The position numbers were made by a program, and so were the translations under genes. Positions 1-6,517 of a stretch of DNA of 14,640 bases are shown in pieces. Numbering within the stretch: the stretch's first letter is position 1; each line of letters opens with the position of its first letter. The stretch comes from an uncultured Clostridia bacterium. Lineage in GTDB: Bacteria; Bacillota; Clostridia; TANB77; CAG-508. Below the pieces are notes generated by a model. The model saw only the letters and a list, made by a program, of their open reading frames with translations, was not told where the DNA came from and did not search any database. The stretch lies in NCBI GenBank assembly GCA_948919095.1, contig CAQYCU010000028.1, forward strand, positions 3,277-17,916, read 5' to 3'.

Positions 1-420
1 ATGACGATGGCAACTCTCCTGTTGAGGTCATGGTAAATGGCAATTTGATTTATTTTCCTGACCAGCAGCCAGTAATTGTAAGCCCAGGGCGCACGATGGT
101 GCCTGTTAGAGCTGTTGCCGAGCTTCTTGGCTGTAGCGTGGAATGGATTGATAACTGTGCAGTTATCAGCCGTGGCTGGACTACAATGTACATTTCTCCG
201 GGTAAGGACACCTATGTCCTCAACGGGCAGCATTATACCCTTGACGCACCTGCCCAAGTTGTAAAAGGCCGCACCATGGTCCCGCTCCGCTTTATTGCCG
301 AAGCGTTTGGCTTTAATGTTGGATTTGAGCCGGGAACTGTTGCAACAGTTACTCTGAACTAACTGCTTTTGTAGAGCAGAACTGCTAATTAATGCGCAGT
401 ATAAAAACTTTCTAAAAAAA
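1..420. other. Block of atypical, GC-richer composition
   Basis: Positions 1-360 contain roughly 179 G/C in 360 by hand count, about 50%. From about position 400 onward the window is strongly A/T-rich, in both genes and intergenic DNA. The change falls between the stop codon at 360-362 and the hairpin at 434-480. Horizontal acquisition or a false join between two assembled sequences could both explain it; the sequence alone cannot decide. Confidence 0.7.
3..362 (+). CDS. Copper amine oxidase N-terminal / stalk-domain protein, 3' fragment
   Basis: The reading frame is open to the left edge (the first visible codons read DDGNSPVEV), so this is the C-terminal end of a longer protein; the first internal ATG, at 30, is not a convincing start because no ribosome binding site precedes it. 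About 119 residues are visible. They carry two copies of the GRTMVP(V/L)R motif, followed by AVAELLG and FIAEAFG, separated by a VLNG segment. This is the signature of the copper amine oxidase N-terminal-like domain (PF07833). In Bacillota the domain is a repeated module on secreted or surface proteins and usually has no oxidase activity, so an enzymatic role should not be inferred. The catalytic or anchoring part, if any, lies outside the window. The fragment is about 50% GC by hand count, with CTG, CTC, CCG and CGC codons that the neighbours rarely use. Confidence 0.8.
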   Translation, partial: DDGNSPVEVMVNGNLIYFPDQQPVIVSPGRTMVPVRAVAELLGCSVEWIDNCAVISRGWTTMYISPGKDTYVLNGQHYTLDAPAQVVKGRTMVPLRFIAEAFGFNVGFEPGTVATVTLN

Positions 421-433
421 TTATTTGTATGTT

Positions 434-480
434 TACAAAAAGTTCCCACCAGCGTTTTTCGCTGGTGGGAACTTTTTGTA
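434..480. terminator. Perfect 21-bp bidirectional terminator hairpin
   Basis: Arms 434-454 and 460-480 are perfectly complementary around a TTTTT loop. The stem core is GTTCCCACCAGCG, with AAAAA on the 5' side and TTTTT on the 3' side, so it has terminator polarity on both strands. It lies between two convergent genes and starts six bases past the stop of the M23 peptidase gene, so it can end both transcripts. The stem is long and GC-rich compared with other hairpins in the window. Confidence 0.85.
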
Positions 481-486
481 TTAAAA

Positions 487-1422
487 TTAATATATATATC
501 CTTCTGGATTAACATATTTTCCATCTACGCGTATTTCAAAATGTAGATGATTTCCTGTTGAATTACCTGTTGAACCTACTTTTGCTATAATATCACCTGC
601 TGTAACTTGCTTTCCAACATATGCGGTAATACTACTACAATGTCCATAATATGTGCGTACACCGTTTCCATGGTCAACTATAACTAAGTTGCCATATCCT
701 CCACTCCATCCTGCTGATACTACTGTTCCATCTGCTACAGCTTTAATTTGTGTACCATAAGGTGCTGCTATATCAAGTCCTTGATGAACGTGGTCTCTAA
801 TTCTTTCAACACTACCATATCTTGAAGATATCCAACCTGTCGAAAGTGGTGCACATGCAATGTAAATTTCATTTATGGTTTTTGCTTCTATTTCTTTTTG
901 CTTTTGGTCATTCTTTTTATTTTCTAAATCTTCTTCTATTTTTTGTTTTGCTAATTTTATGCTTTCCTCAGTAACTTCCTTTTCAACATATAGCTCTTGA
1001 ATACTTAGATTTGGCTCAATTTCGCTATACTTTTCTTTTAAGTTTTGTGTAATTTTCTCAGCTTCTTCCATAGAGTATACATATATCGATTCTTCATTTT
1101 CTGAATAACTTACTTCATATACTCTGTAAACATTTTTTGCACTTTCTTTTAATTTCTCTAGTGCATCTTCTTCATTTACTAGATTTTTGCTTGCTATTGT
1201 TTTTTCATATTCTACATTGTCTAATGTTACAAAGGCTACATTTTCGTTCTCAGGCGTTGCAAATTTTTTGTCAATTTCCTGAGTAAAATCTTCTTTGTTA
1301 CTAACGTATCCAACTACTTTGTCGTTTACTACTACTGCATACACTGTTTTGAATTTTGCTACTATTAATATTGTTATTAATAAAAATGCTATTATGATTG
1401 CTTTTATTATTTTTTTTATCAT
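487..1422 (-). CDS. Membrane-anchored M23 (LytM-type) peptidoglycan endopeptidase
   Basis: This is predicted to be a zinc metallo-endopeptidase that cuts peptide cross-links in peptidoglycan outside the membrane. From the internal ATG it has 311 residues. Residues 4-22 form one hydrophobic segment, a membrane anchor or uncleaved signal. Residues 28-185 are a charged extracellular region, coiled-coil-like near 150-180, beginning VVVNDKVVGYV as in many clostridial M23 proteins. Residues 190-311 are the peptidase domain. All M23 motifs are present: H213 and D217 (HQGLD) and H294 as zinc ligands, H292 of HLH, and H261 in YYGH. The catalytic site therefore looks intact. The ATG at 1422 has no nearby ribosome binding site. 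The good AAGGAG lies 46 bases upstream, and an ATT codon at 1458 would add 12 residues, so the true start is uncertain. It has its own promoter and ends at the hairpin 434-480. SpoIIQ is another M23 protein of similar architecture, but nothing nearby supports that name. Confidence 0.9.
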   Translation of the reverse strand: MIKKIIKAIIIAFLLITILIVAKFKTVYAVVVNDKVVGYVSNKEDFTQEIDKKFATPENENVAFVTLDNVEYEKTIASKNLVNEEDALEKLKESAKNVYRVYEVSYSENEESIYVYSMEEAEKITQNLKEKYSEIEPNLSIQELYVEKEVTEESIKLAKQKIEEDLENKKNDQKQKEIEAKTINEIYIACAPLSTGWISSRYGSVERIRDHVHQGLDIAAPYGTQIKAVADGTVVSAGWSGGYGNLVIVDHGNGVRTYYGHCSSITAYVGKQVTAGDIIAKVGSTGNSTGNHLHFEIRVDGKYVNPEGYIY

Positions 1423-1455
1423 CTGTGTCGGCTCGCTTGTTGTTTCTTGTTTTAA

Positions 1456-1474
1456 AATAAATAATCACTCTCCT
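1456..1474 (-). promoter_or_regulatory. Ribosome binding site with candidate ATT start for the M23 gene
   Basis: On the minus strand AAGGAGAGTGATTATTT leads into ATT (1458-1456), which is in frame with the peptidase. An in-frame TGA lies just upstream, so the protein cannot begin earlier than this. Only TTA, TTT and ATT codons lie between that stop and the following sense codons; there is no ATG, GTG or TTG until 1422. The spacing resembles the BofC-like gene, where GTGATTATTTT precedes ATG. This makes ATT at 1458 a reasonable start candidate, but it is an inference. Confidence 0.4.
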
Positions 1475-1497
1475 TTTTAAGCGTGTGTGCATTTACT

Positions 1498-1526
1498 ATT
1501 ATAACACATATTTTTTACAAAATCAA
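1498..1526 (-). promoter_or_regulatory. Sigma-A-type promoter of the M23 peptidase gene
   Basis: On the minus strand TTGATT (1526-1521) is followed by 17 bases and TATAAT (1503-1498). Transcription would begin near 1490, about 20 bases before the ribosome binding site at 1468-1475. Confidence 0.7.
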
Positions 1527-1680
1527 CCTTTTTATACATTAATTTACATAATTTGTTTGAATAATTATATTTTTTCTGTTAAATTCAATGGTTTGATGAT
1601 ATTATTTTTTATACCTTTATGTCCATTTTAGTGCGTTTTCATTGTTTTGACATAAAAATTACTTTGCAAGTTATAAAAAT

Positions 1681-1712
1681 AAAACATGATTATATTTTTA
1701 TAACCATGTTTT
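1681..1712 (-). terminator. Terminator of the RsiV/PdaC-like gene
   Basis: Arms 1681-1693 and 1700-1712 pair over 13 positions with one A-C mismatch and a six-base loop. On the minus strand the stem begins seven bases past the stop codon and is followed by TTTTATTTTTAT, the arrangement of a rho-independent terminator. The rest of the 1423-1718 gap holds the M23 promoter and leader; I see no gene in it. Confidence 0.65.
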
Positions 1713-1718
1713 TACCAT

Positions 1719-2555
1719 TTATATTTGAATTACGTCCATTTCAGTTGTGTATTCCACATTTCCATAGGGATATACTACATACAGTTCTCCATTTGGTCCT
1801 TGCATAAATATTGACACATTTTGTACTTTATACATATCACTAGTTAAATCTCTCTCATATACTTCATATCCAGAAGATGCAATTCCCTTTGCATCATCAT
1901 TTGCCTTTTTAACTTCGTCAGTAATTTTTTTATTAATTACATTTACATCTAATCCTCTTGCTTGAATAATATCATTTATTGTCACATCTTCTCCAGTTAA
2001 CAGATTATAGTTATAGGTTTGAAGCATTGTTTTTTGGGCCTTTCCACCTTCTTTTAAGTTGGCCATAATTGCAACTGAAAGTATGTCATTATTTACATAG
2101 CTTGTAAATGATACTGAATAAATTGTATCCTTCATCAATTCTTTATCTTGCATAATTTCATTAGCTTTATTAACAAATATACTTTGAGTTGCTTCGTTAT
2201 ATTTATTAACTACTTCACTTTGTATATTTATTAATGGAACATGAAGGTCTAAGTTTCCATTTTGAGTTTCCTTATAAGTAATTCCTTCATAAACCAAATC
2301 TTTATCTTCACTTATTTTTTTAATATTCGTAGCTTTATAATTTGAGGCTATAAAATAGTTTTGAAATAATTCTTTGAAGTTATTTTTTACTTGGAATTGT
2401 GGGTCTTGAACTGTTGTATTATTTTCATCTTGTCCATTAGTTACATTTCCAACTGTTTGATTTTTAAATACTACTACATATACTCCTGCAAATATTGCTA
2501 GTATACATACAATTGTGATTATTGCATATATAACATATCTAACTGTTTTATTCAT
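1719..2555 (-). CDS. Membrane-anchored protein with RsiV/PdaC-like (DUF4163/DUF3298-type) ectodomain
   Basis: The protein has 278 residues. One transmembrane helix covers residues 7-30, after a six-residue cytoplasmic stub. An Asn/Thr/Gln-rich linker covers about 32-55, and a globular extracellular domain follows. The segment LHVPLINIQSEVVNKYNEA (104-122), the later YNYNLLTGEDVTINDII (181-197) and the C-terminal PNGELYVVYPYG region match the DUF4163/DUF3298 arrangement of RsiV and PdaC as I know it. That domain binds lysozyme in RsiV and accompanies a deacetylase in PdaC. Here there is no cytoplasmic anti-sigma segment, no polysaccharide deacetylase domain and no sigma-factor gene nearby, so neither an anti-sigma nor a deacetylase function is supported. 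The start is well supported: GAGGGGA lies seven bases before the ATG. The gene is divergent from the clpE-like gene. Family placement is moderate and the role is unknown. Confidence 0.6.
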   Translation of the reverse strand: MNKTVRYVIYAIITIVCILAIFAGVYVVVFKNQTVGNVTNGQDENNTTVQDPQFQVKNNFKELFQNYFIASNYKATNIKKISEDKDLVYEGITYKETQNGNLDLHVPLINIQSEVVNKYNEATQSIFVNKANEIMQDKELMKDTIYSVSFTSYVNNDILSVAIMANLKEGGKAQKTMLQTYNYNLLTGEDVTINDIIQARGLDVNVINKKITDEVKKANDDAKGIASSGYEVYERDLTSDMYKVQNVSIFMQGPNGELYVVYPYGNVEYTTEMDVIQI

Positions 2556-2593
2556 AGTACTATCCCCTCATTTATTTATTTTTTAATATTCAC

Positions 2594-2623
2594 ATTATAT
2601 ACTGTTTTAGTGTTTATTGTCAA
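2594..2623 (-). promoter_or_regulatory. Promoter of the RsiV/PdaC-like gene
   Basis: On the minus strand a consensus TTGACA (2623-2618) is separated by 18 bases from TATAAT (2599-2594). It fires away from the clpE promoter about 80 bases further right. Confidence 0.7.
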
Positions 2624-2699
2624 GTAGATTGGCTATTTTACGCATTTTTTGTAATTCACTATTTTTTACCAAATTTATAAAGATTTTATCATGGATTTA

Positions 2700-2728
2700 T
2701 TGACTAAAATGCTTTTTTAGAGTACAAT
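2700..2728 (+). promoter_or_regulatory. Sigma-A-type promoter of the clpE-like gene
   Basis: TTGACT (2700-2705), a 17-base spacer and TACAAT (2723-2728) form a near-consensus promoter 45 bases before the start codon. I looked for the usual heat-shock operators of clp genes and saw neither a tandem GGTCAAA CtsR box nor a CIRCE element (TTAGCACTC and its inverted repeat). Confidence 0.75.
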
Positions 2729-2772
2729 ATAAGAAGCTAAAAAAGGGGAATAAGGAAGGATATTAAATATAT

Positions 2773-5130
2773 ATGTTATGTTCAGATTGCAAAAAGAATT
2801 TAGCTGTAATTACTGTAAAGAAAAGTATAAAAGGTCAGGAGCCTGAAGTTTTAGGGTACTGTTATAGTTGTGCTAAAAAAAGAGGTTTAGCTCCTGGATT
2901 AAATGAAATAGATATGTCACCAGAGGACCTTGAACAATTAAATGCTCAATTTGGTTCAATGCTTAAAGATTTAACTCAAACTTTGGAGGACCATGGTGTA
3001 AATCTTGATGACGTGAATATTGAGTATCGACATGGTAAAAATAATGATGACGAAAATGATGATATTGATAATATTGATAACGTTAATGGAATTCAATCTC
3101 CTATGGGATTTGCGATTCCAATTGGTTCATTATTTTCAAATTCAGTTAATAAAGATGAAGATGATACTTCTTCTAAGTCAAAAACAGCGGTTAAAACTGA
3201 AAAGAAAACAACTAATAAAAAAAGAAAATATTTAAATAGCTTTGGTACTAATTTAACTGACAAAGCCAGAAATGGTGAAATTGACAAAGTTATTGGTAGA
3301 GATAGAGAAATTTCAAGGATTGTTCAAATTTTAAATAGGCGTACTAAAAATAATCCTTGTTTAATTGGTGAACCTGGTGTTGGTAAAACTGCTATTGCTC
3401 AAGGATTAGCTATGAGGATAGTTAATTCTCAAGTTCCTGCTAAATTGCTTAAAAAAGAAGTTTACTTACTTGATATGACAGCTGTTGTTGCTGGAACCCA
3501 ATTTAGAGGACAATTTGAGGCAAGAATGAAAGCTATTATTGATGAGTGTAAGTCAGATGGCAATATTATACTTGTTATTGATGAAGTTCACAATATTATT
3601 GGTGCTGGAGATTCTGACCATGCTATGAATGCTGCTAATATTTTAAAGCCTTCTCTTGCTGATGGTTCTATTCAAATAATCGGTACTACTACTCTTAATG
3701 AGTATAGAAAACATATTGAAAAAGATTCTGCTTTAGAAAGACGTTTCCAGCCTGTAATGGTTGAAGAACCTTCTGTTGATGATGCTATCCACATTCTTGA
3801 AGGTATTAAGCCTTATTATGAACAATACCACAAAGTTAAAATCTCAAATGATATTATTAAAAAATTAGTTGTAATGTCTGAAAAATATATTCATGATAGA
3901 TTTTTACCTGATAAGGCTATTGACGTTCTTGATGAAGCTTGCTCAAGAATTAACTTAGATAACAAAGATTTATACACTCTTGAAGTTTTGAAAAACAAAT
4001 TACATGATGTTCTTGCTCAGAAAGAAGAAGCTGCAAGTGCTGATTCCACAGATGATTATAAAAAGGCTGCAGAACTTAAAATGCAAGAATGTAATTTGAC
4101 AGACCAAATTAAAGAACTTGAACGCAAAATGGTTCCTGTTGAACTTACAGTTGAAGATATTGCTAAAGTTATTGAAAATTGGACTAAAATTCCTGTTCAA
4201 AAAATCACTGAAGAGGAAACTAAAAAATTATTAGAGCTTGAGGATAACCTCCATAACAGAGTTATTGGGCAAAATGATGCTGTTTCAGCTGTTTCTAGAG
4301 CTATTCGTAGAAATAGAGCCGGTCTAAAGAGTACTAAACGTCCACCTTCATTTATATTTGTAGGTCCTACAGGTGTTGGAAAAACTGAACTTGCTAAGTC
4401 TCTTGCTTATGAAGTTTTTGGTGATGAAGAGGCTATTATTAGAGTTGATATGTCAGAGTTTATGGAAAGTCATTCTACTGCTAAGCTAATTGGTGCTCCT
4501 CCAGGATATGTTGGATATGATGATGCTTCTCAACTTACTGAAAAAGTTAAGCGTCATCCATACTCTATTGTACTTCTTGATGAAATTGAAAAGGCTCATC
4601 CTGATGTATTTAATATTTTACTACAAGTTCTTGATGATGGAAGACTTACTGATTCTCATGGAAATACTGTAAGCTTTGAAAATACTATCATTATTATGAC
4701 TTCTAATGCTGGCTCTAATTTGAATACTAATTCTATTGGTTTTGGCTCTACCTCTGATACTAAAAAGGCTAAAATTAAAGAGAGTTTGCGCGAAACTTTT
4801 AGACCTGAATTTTTAAATAGAGTTGATGAAATTATTGTATTCGATGCATTAAGTGAAACTGAACTTATTCAAATTGTTGATTTGATGCTTTCTGATACAC
4901 AAAATGTACTTAATGATAAAAATATCAAAATGTTTGTTTCTGATGAGGCTAAGAAGTATTTGCTTGATAGAGGAACTGATATAAAGTATGGTGCACGTCC
5001 TCTTAGAAGAACAATTGAAAGATATATTGAAGACGAACTTTCAGATAAAATTTTAAAAAATGAACTTATTAATGGACAAAGCGTTTATGTTGAACTAAAA
5101 AAAGAACAGTTGACTTTTAAGGTTAAATAG
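2773..5130 (+). CDS. clpE: ClpE-like AAA+ unfoldase with N-terminal zinc finger
   Basis: This is a cytosolic ATP-dependent protein unfoldase that probably feeds substrates to the ClpP protease. It has 785 residues. In place of a ClpC-type N domain it starts with a zinc finger, C3-x2-C6 and C30-x2-C33, as in ClpE. An acidic, low-complexity linker (about 88-155) follows. AAA+ module 1 has Walker A GEPGVGKT (199-206) and Walker B VIDEVH (268-273). A short coiled-coil middle domain lies near 400-452. Module 2 has Walker A GPTGVGKT (531-538) and Walker B LLDEIEKAH (601-609). I655-G656-F657 sits where Clp ATPases carry the ClpP-docking tripeptide. All nucleotide-binding motifs look intact. AAGGAAGGA precedes the ATG by 12 bases. 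Neither ctsR, mcsA nor mcsB is adjacent, and no CtsR operator is visible, so control may differ from Bacillus. pgsA follows after 107 bases on the same strand. The alternative name ClpC is less likely given the zinc finger. Confidence 0.9.
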   Translation: MLCSDCKKNLAVITVKKSIKGQEPEVLGYCYSCAKKRGLAPGLNEIDMSPEDLEQLNAQFGSMLKDLTQTLEDHGVNLDDVNIEYRHGKNNDDENDDIDNIDNVNGIQSPMGFAIPIGSLFSNSVNKDEDDTSSKSKTAVKTEKKTTNKKRKYLNSFGTNLTDKARNGEIDKVIGRDREISRIVQILNRRTKNNPCLIGEPGVGKTAIAQGLAMRIVNSQVPAKLLKKEVYLLDMTAVVAGTQFRGQFEARMKAIIDECKSDGNIILVIDEVHNIIGAGDSDHAMNAANILKPSLADGSIQIIGTTTLNEYRKHIEKDSALERRFQPVMVEEPSVDDAIHILEGIKPYYEQYHKVKISNDIIKKLVVMSEKYIHDRFLPDKAIDVLDEACSRINLDNKDLYTLEVLKNKLHDVLAQKEEAASADSTDDYKKAAELKMQECNLTDQIKELERKMVPVELTVEDIAKVIENWTKIPVQKITEEETKKLLELEDNLHNRVIGQNDAVSAVSRAIRRNRAGLKSTKRPPSFIFVGPTGVGKTELAKSLAYEVFGDEEAIIRVDMSEFMESHSTAKLIGAPPGYVGYDDASQLTEKVKRHPYSIVLLDEIEKAHPDVFNILLQVLDDGRLTDSHGNTVSFENTIIIMTSNAGSNLNTNSIGFGSTSDTKKAKIKESLRETFRPEFLNRVDEIIVFDALSETELIQIVDLMLSDTQNVLNDKNIKMFVSDEAKKYLLDRGTDIKYGARPLRRTIERYIEDELSDKILKNELINGQSVYVELKKEQLTFKVK

Positions 5131-5153
5131 ACTTAAATATAGATATCCCAATT

Positions 5154-5187
5154 ATTTTGTAGTAGTTAATTTTAGCTACTACAAAAT
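5154..5187 (+). repeat. Inverted repeat between the clpE-like gene and pgsA
   Basis: Arms 5154-5167 and 5174-5187 pair over 14 positions, one of them a G-U wobble, around a six-base loop. The T-run is in the 5' arm and the A-run in the 3' arm on either strand, and no T-tract follows the stem. It therefore does not look like a standard terminator. It could be a processing or stabilising hairpin. Confidence 0.55.
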
Positions 5188-5237
5188 AAAATGTAATATT
5201 TTTGATACTATTAGAAGTAGCAATATAAGGAGTTTTT

Positions 5238-5828
5238 ATGAAGTATATTAAATATGTCCCAAATATATTAACCGTTATTCGACTTATTCTTGTCCCAATA
5301 ATTATTTTATTTATATCAATGGACAATTATTTGTTGGCTTTTATAATTTTTACACTTTCTGCAATTACTGATATTGTTGATGGTGTAATTGCTAGAAAGT
5401 TTAATGCAATTTCTGATTTCGGAAAATTAATTGACCCACTAGCTGATAAGCTTACTCAAATTTCAGTATTATTGACTTTGTCTATAAAAGAGATTATTCC
5501 TTTCTGGATTATTTGCGTTTTGCTACTTAAAGAACTGTTTCTAATAATTGGAGCAGCTTTCTTGTATGGAAAAAAATTAGTAGTATCTAGTAAATGGTAT
5601 GGTAAATTAACTACCGTTATTATGTATCTCGCTGTTGTTAGTTCATTTGCTATTAAAACATTTGACCTACCTCATTTCGATTTATATTTGTATTTTGTGG
5701 CTGTTTTACTTGCTATTTTTTCACTATTTAGCTATACTTACTATTTCTATGGACAAGGCTATTTGCCTAATAAGGAAGAATTGAAAGAAAGTACTAAAAT
5801 TAAAGAATTTAAAAAGGATACAAAGTGA
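5238..5828 (+). CDS. pgsA: CDP-diacylglycerol-glycerol-3-phosphate 3-phosphatidyltransferase
   Basis: PgsA transfers the phosphatidyl group from CDP-diacylglycerol to glycerol-3-phosphate, giving phosphatidylglycerophosphate. This is the committed step to phosphatidylglycerol and cardiolipin, in the cytoplasmic membrane. The 196-residue length is normal for the family. The CDP-alcohol phosphotransferase signature is complete: D45, D48, G49, A52, R53, G62, D66 and D70. Several hydrophobic membrane segments cover roughly 10-28, 32-50, 75-115, 120-140 and 145-170, and a charged tail ends the protein. The opening KYVPNILTVIRL is typical of PgsA. AAGGAG sits five bases before the ATG. I see no strong promoter in the 107-base gap; TTGACT-17-TTAAAT overlaps the end of the clpE-like gene and is only a weak candidate. 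Read-through from the clpE promoter is the simpler explanation. Two hairpins follow the stop. Confidence 0.92.
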   Translation: MKYIKYVPNILTVIRLILVPIIILFISMDNYLLAFIIFTLSAITDIVDGVIARKFNAISDFGKLIDPLADKLTQISVLLTLSIKEIIPFWIICVLLLKELFLIIGAAFLYGKKLVVSSKWYGKLTTVIMYLAVVSSFAIKTFDLPHFDLYLYFVAVLLAIFSLFSYTYYFYGQGYLPNKEELKESTKIKEFKKDTK

Positions 5829-5833
5829 TATTA

Positions 5834-5869
5834 AAAAACCTAGTTAGAATAAAAACTAACTAAGTTTTT
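5834..5869 (+). terminator. First hairpin after pgsA, likely terminator
   Basis: Arms 5834-5847 and 5856-5869 pair over 14 positions with one mismatch and an eight-base loop. The stem starts five bases after the pgsA stop and its 3' arm ends in TTTTT, followed by GCTTCTTT. This fits a rho-independent terminator for the plus-strand unit. Confidence 0.7.
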
Positions 5870-5884
5870 GCTTCTTTAATAGTA

Positions 5885-5927
5885 AATAGTATCCTAGTTA
5901 GTTTCTTATTCTAACTAGGATACTATT
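5885..5927. terminator. Second, perfect 17-bp hairpin between convergent genes
   Basis: Arms 5885-5901 and 5911-5927 are perfectly complementary around a nine-base loop. The core CCTAGTTAG is the same as in the preceding hairpin. It lies 12 bases past the stop of the BofC-like gene on the minus strand, so it probably ends that transcript and backs up the pgsA terminator. The following T-runs are short on both strands. Confidence 0.7.
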
Positions 5928-5939
5928 ATTTTCTAAGAA

Positions 5940-6512
5940 CTACTCATAATCACTTAATATCTGATTCAACTGTGCTTCGCTATTAGCTTTTATTCCCTTT
6001 TTCAATAACTCTAAATCCTCTTCTGGTAAATACTTTGTTAATATTTCTGTTTCGCTTTTAAATGTTTCTTTTCCTTCTTCATTTATCATATAAATAACAA
6101 TTTTACCCTCTTTTTCCTTTATTATATAATGGTTTTCGCACATTTTATTTTCTTCTCTATATAACTTTACTTCTTCATTAGAAAACTTTGTTATTTTGTA
6201 ATCTTGATATTTTTCTCCTAATTCTTTTTCTGTTTTATTTATATCTTGTGCTTCAATCTTCTTTTTTTCTATCTCGTTATGTCCACATTTTGCATAATAT
6301 GTTTCAACAGTTACCATTGTATTTGGCGTTGTTTTCTCTTCTTGTGTTACGGTCTGAATTATAGTATTTACTGATATTGAATTAACTTCTTCCATTTTAT
6401 TTAGTGATGCCTTTTCCATAATTCTATTATTATATAAATGCACCATAATTCCTGCTGTAATTCCAGCAATTATAACAAACAAAGCCATCCCCATATATAC
6501 CGATTTTCTCAT
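5940..6512 (-). CDS. BofC C-terminal-domain-like membrane-anchored protein
   Basis: The protein has 190 residues and one N-terminal transmembrane segment (about 7-25), with the rest predicted outside the membrane. The C-terminal part resembles the clostridial BofC C-terminal domain as I know it: a YxxCGH motif, a central CxxHY...G.I.IY segment, then T-E-I-(x3)-LPEEDLELLKKGI and an acidic end ILSDYE. In Bacillus BofC is a forespore protein that restrains SpoIVB signalling to the pro-sigma-K checkpoint; clostridial homologues have no settled role. C76-x-H78 and C125-x2-H128 could form a metal site, which is an inference. AGAGGTGAT precedes the ATG with good spacing, but it lies inside a hairpin. 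No convincing promoter is visible in the 110-base gap after mltG, and no terminator separates the two, so co-transcription with mltG is plausible. It ends at the 5885-5927 hairpin. Confidence 0.6.
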   Translation of the reverse strand: MRKSVYMGMALFVIIAGITAGIMVHLYNNRIMEKASLNKMEEVNSISVNTIIQTVTQEEKTTPNTMVTVETYYAKCGHNEIEKKKIEAQDINKTEKELGEKYQDYKITKFSNEEVKLYREENKMCENHYIIKEKEGKIVIYMINEEGKETFKSETEILTKYLPEEDLELLKKGIKANSEAQLNQILSDYE

Positions 6513-6517
6513 AAAAT

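Noticed and set aside
1301..1492. A 63-codon minus-strand frame overlapping the start of the M23 gene, considered as a frameshifted N-terminus.
   Set aside because: Its ATG lies at about the predicted transcription start and its Asn/Ser/Lys-rich translation is what an out-of-frame A/T-rich gene gives. A frameshift is possible but not needed.
2556..2772. CtsR or HrcA operator ahead of the clpE-like gene.
   Set aside because: No tandem GGTCAAA heptads or CIRCE inverted repeat were found by eye; only an isolated GTCAAG is present, and it overlaps the divergent -35.
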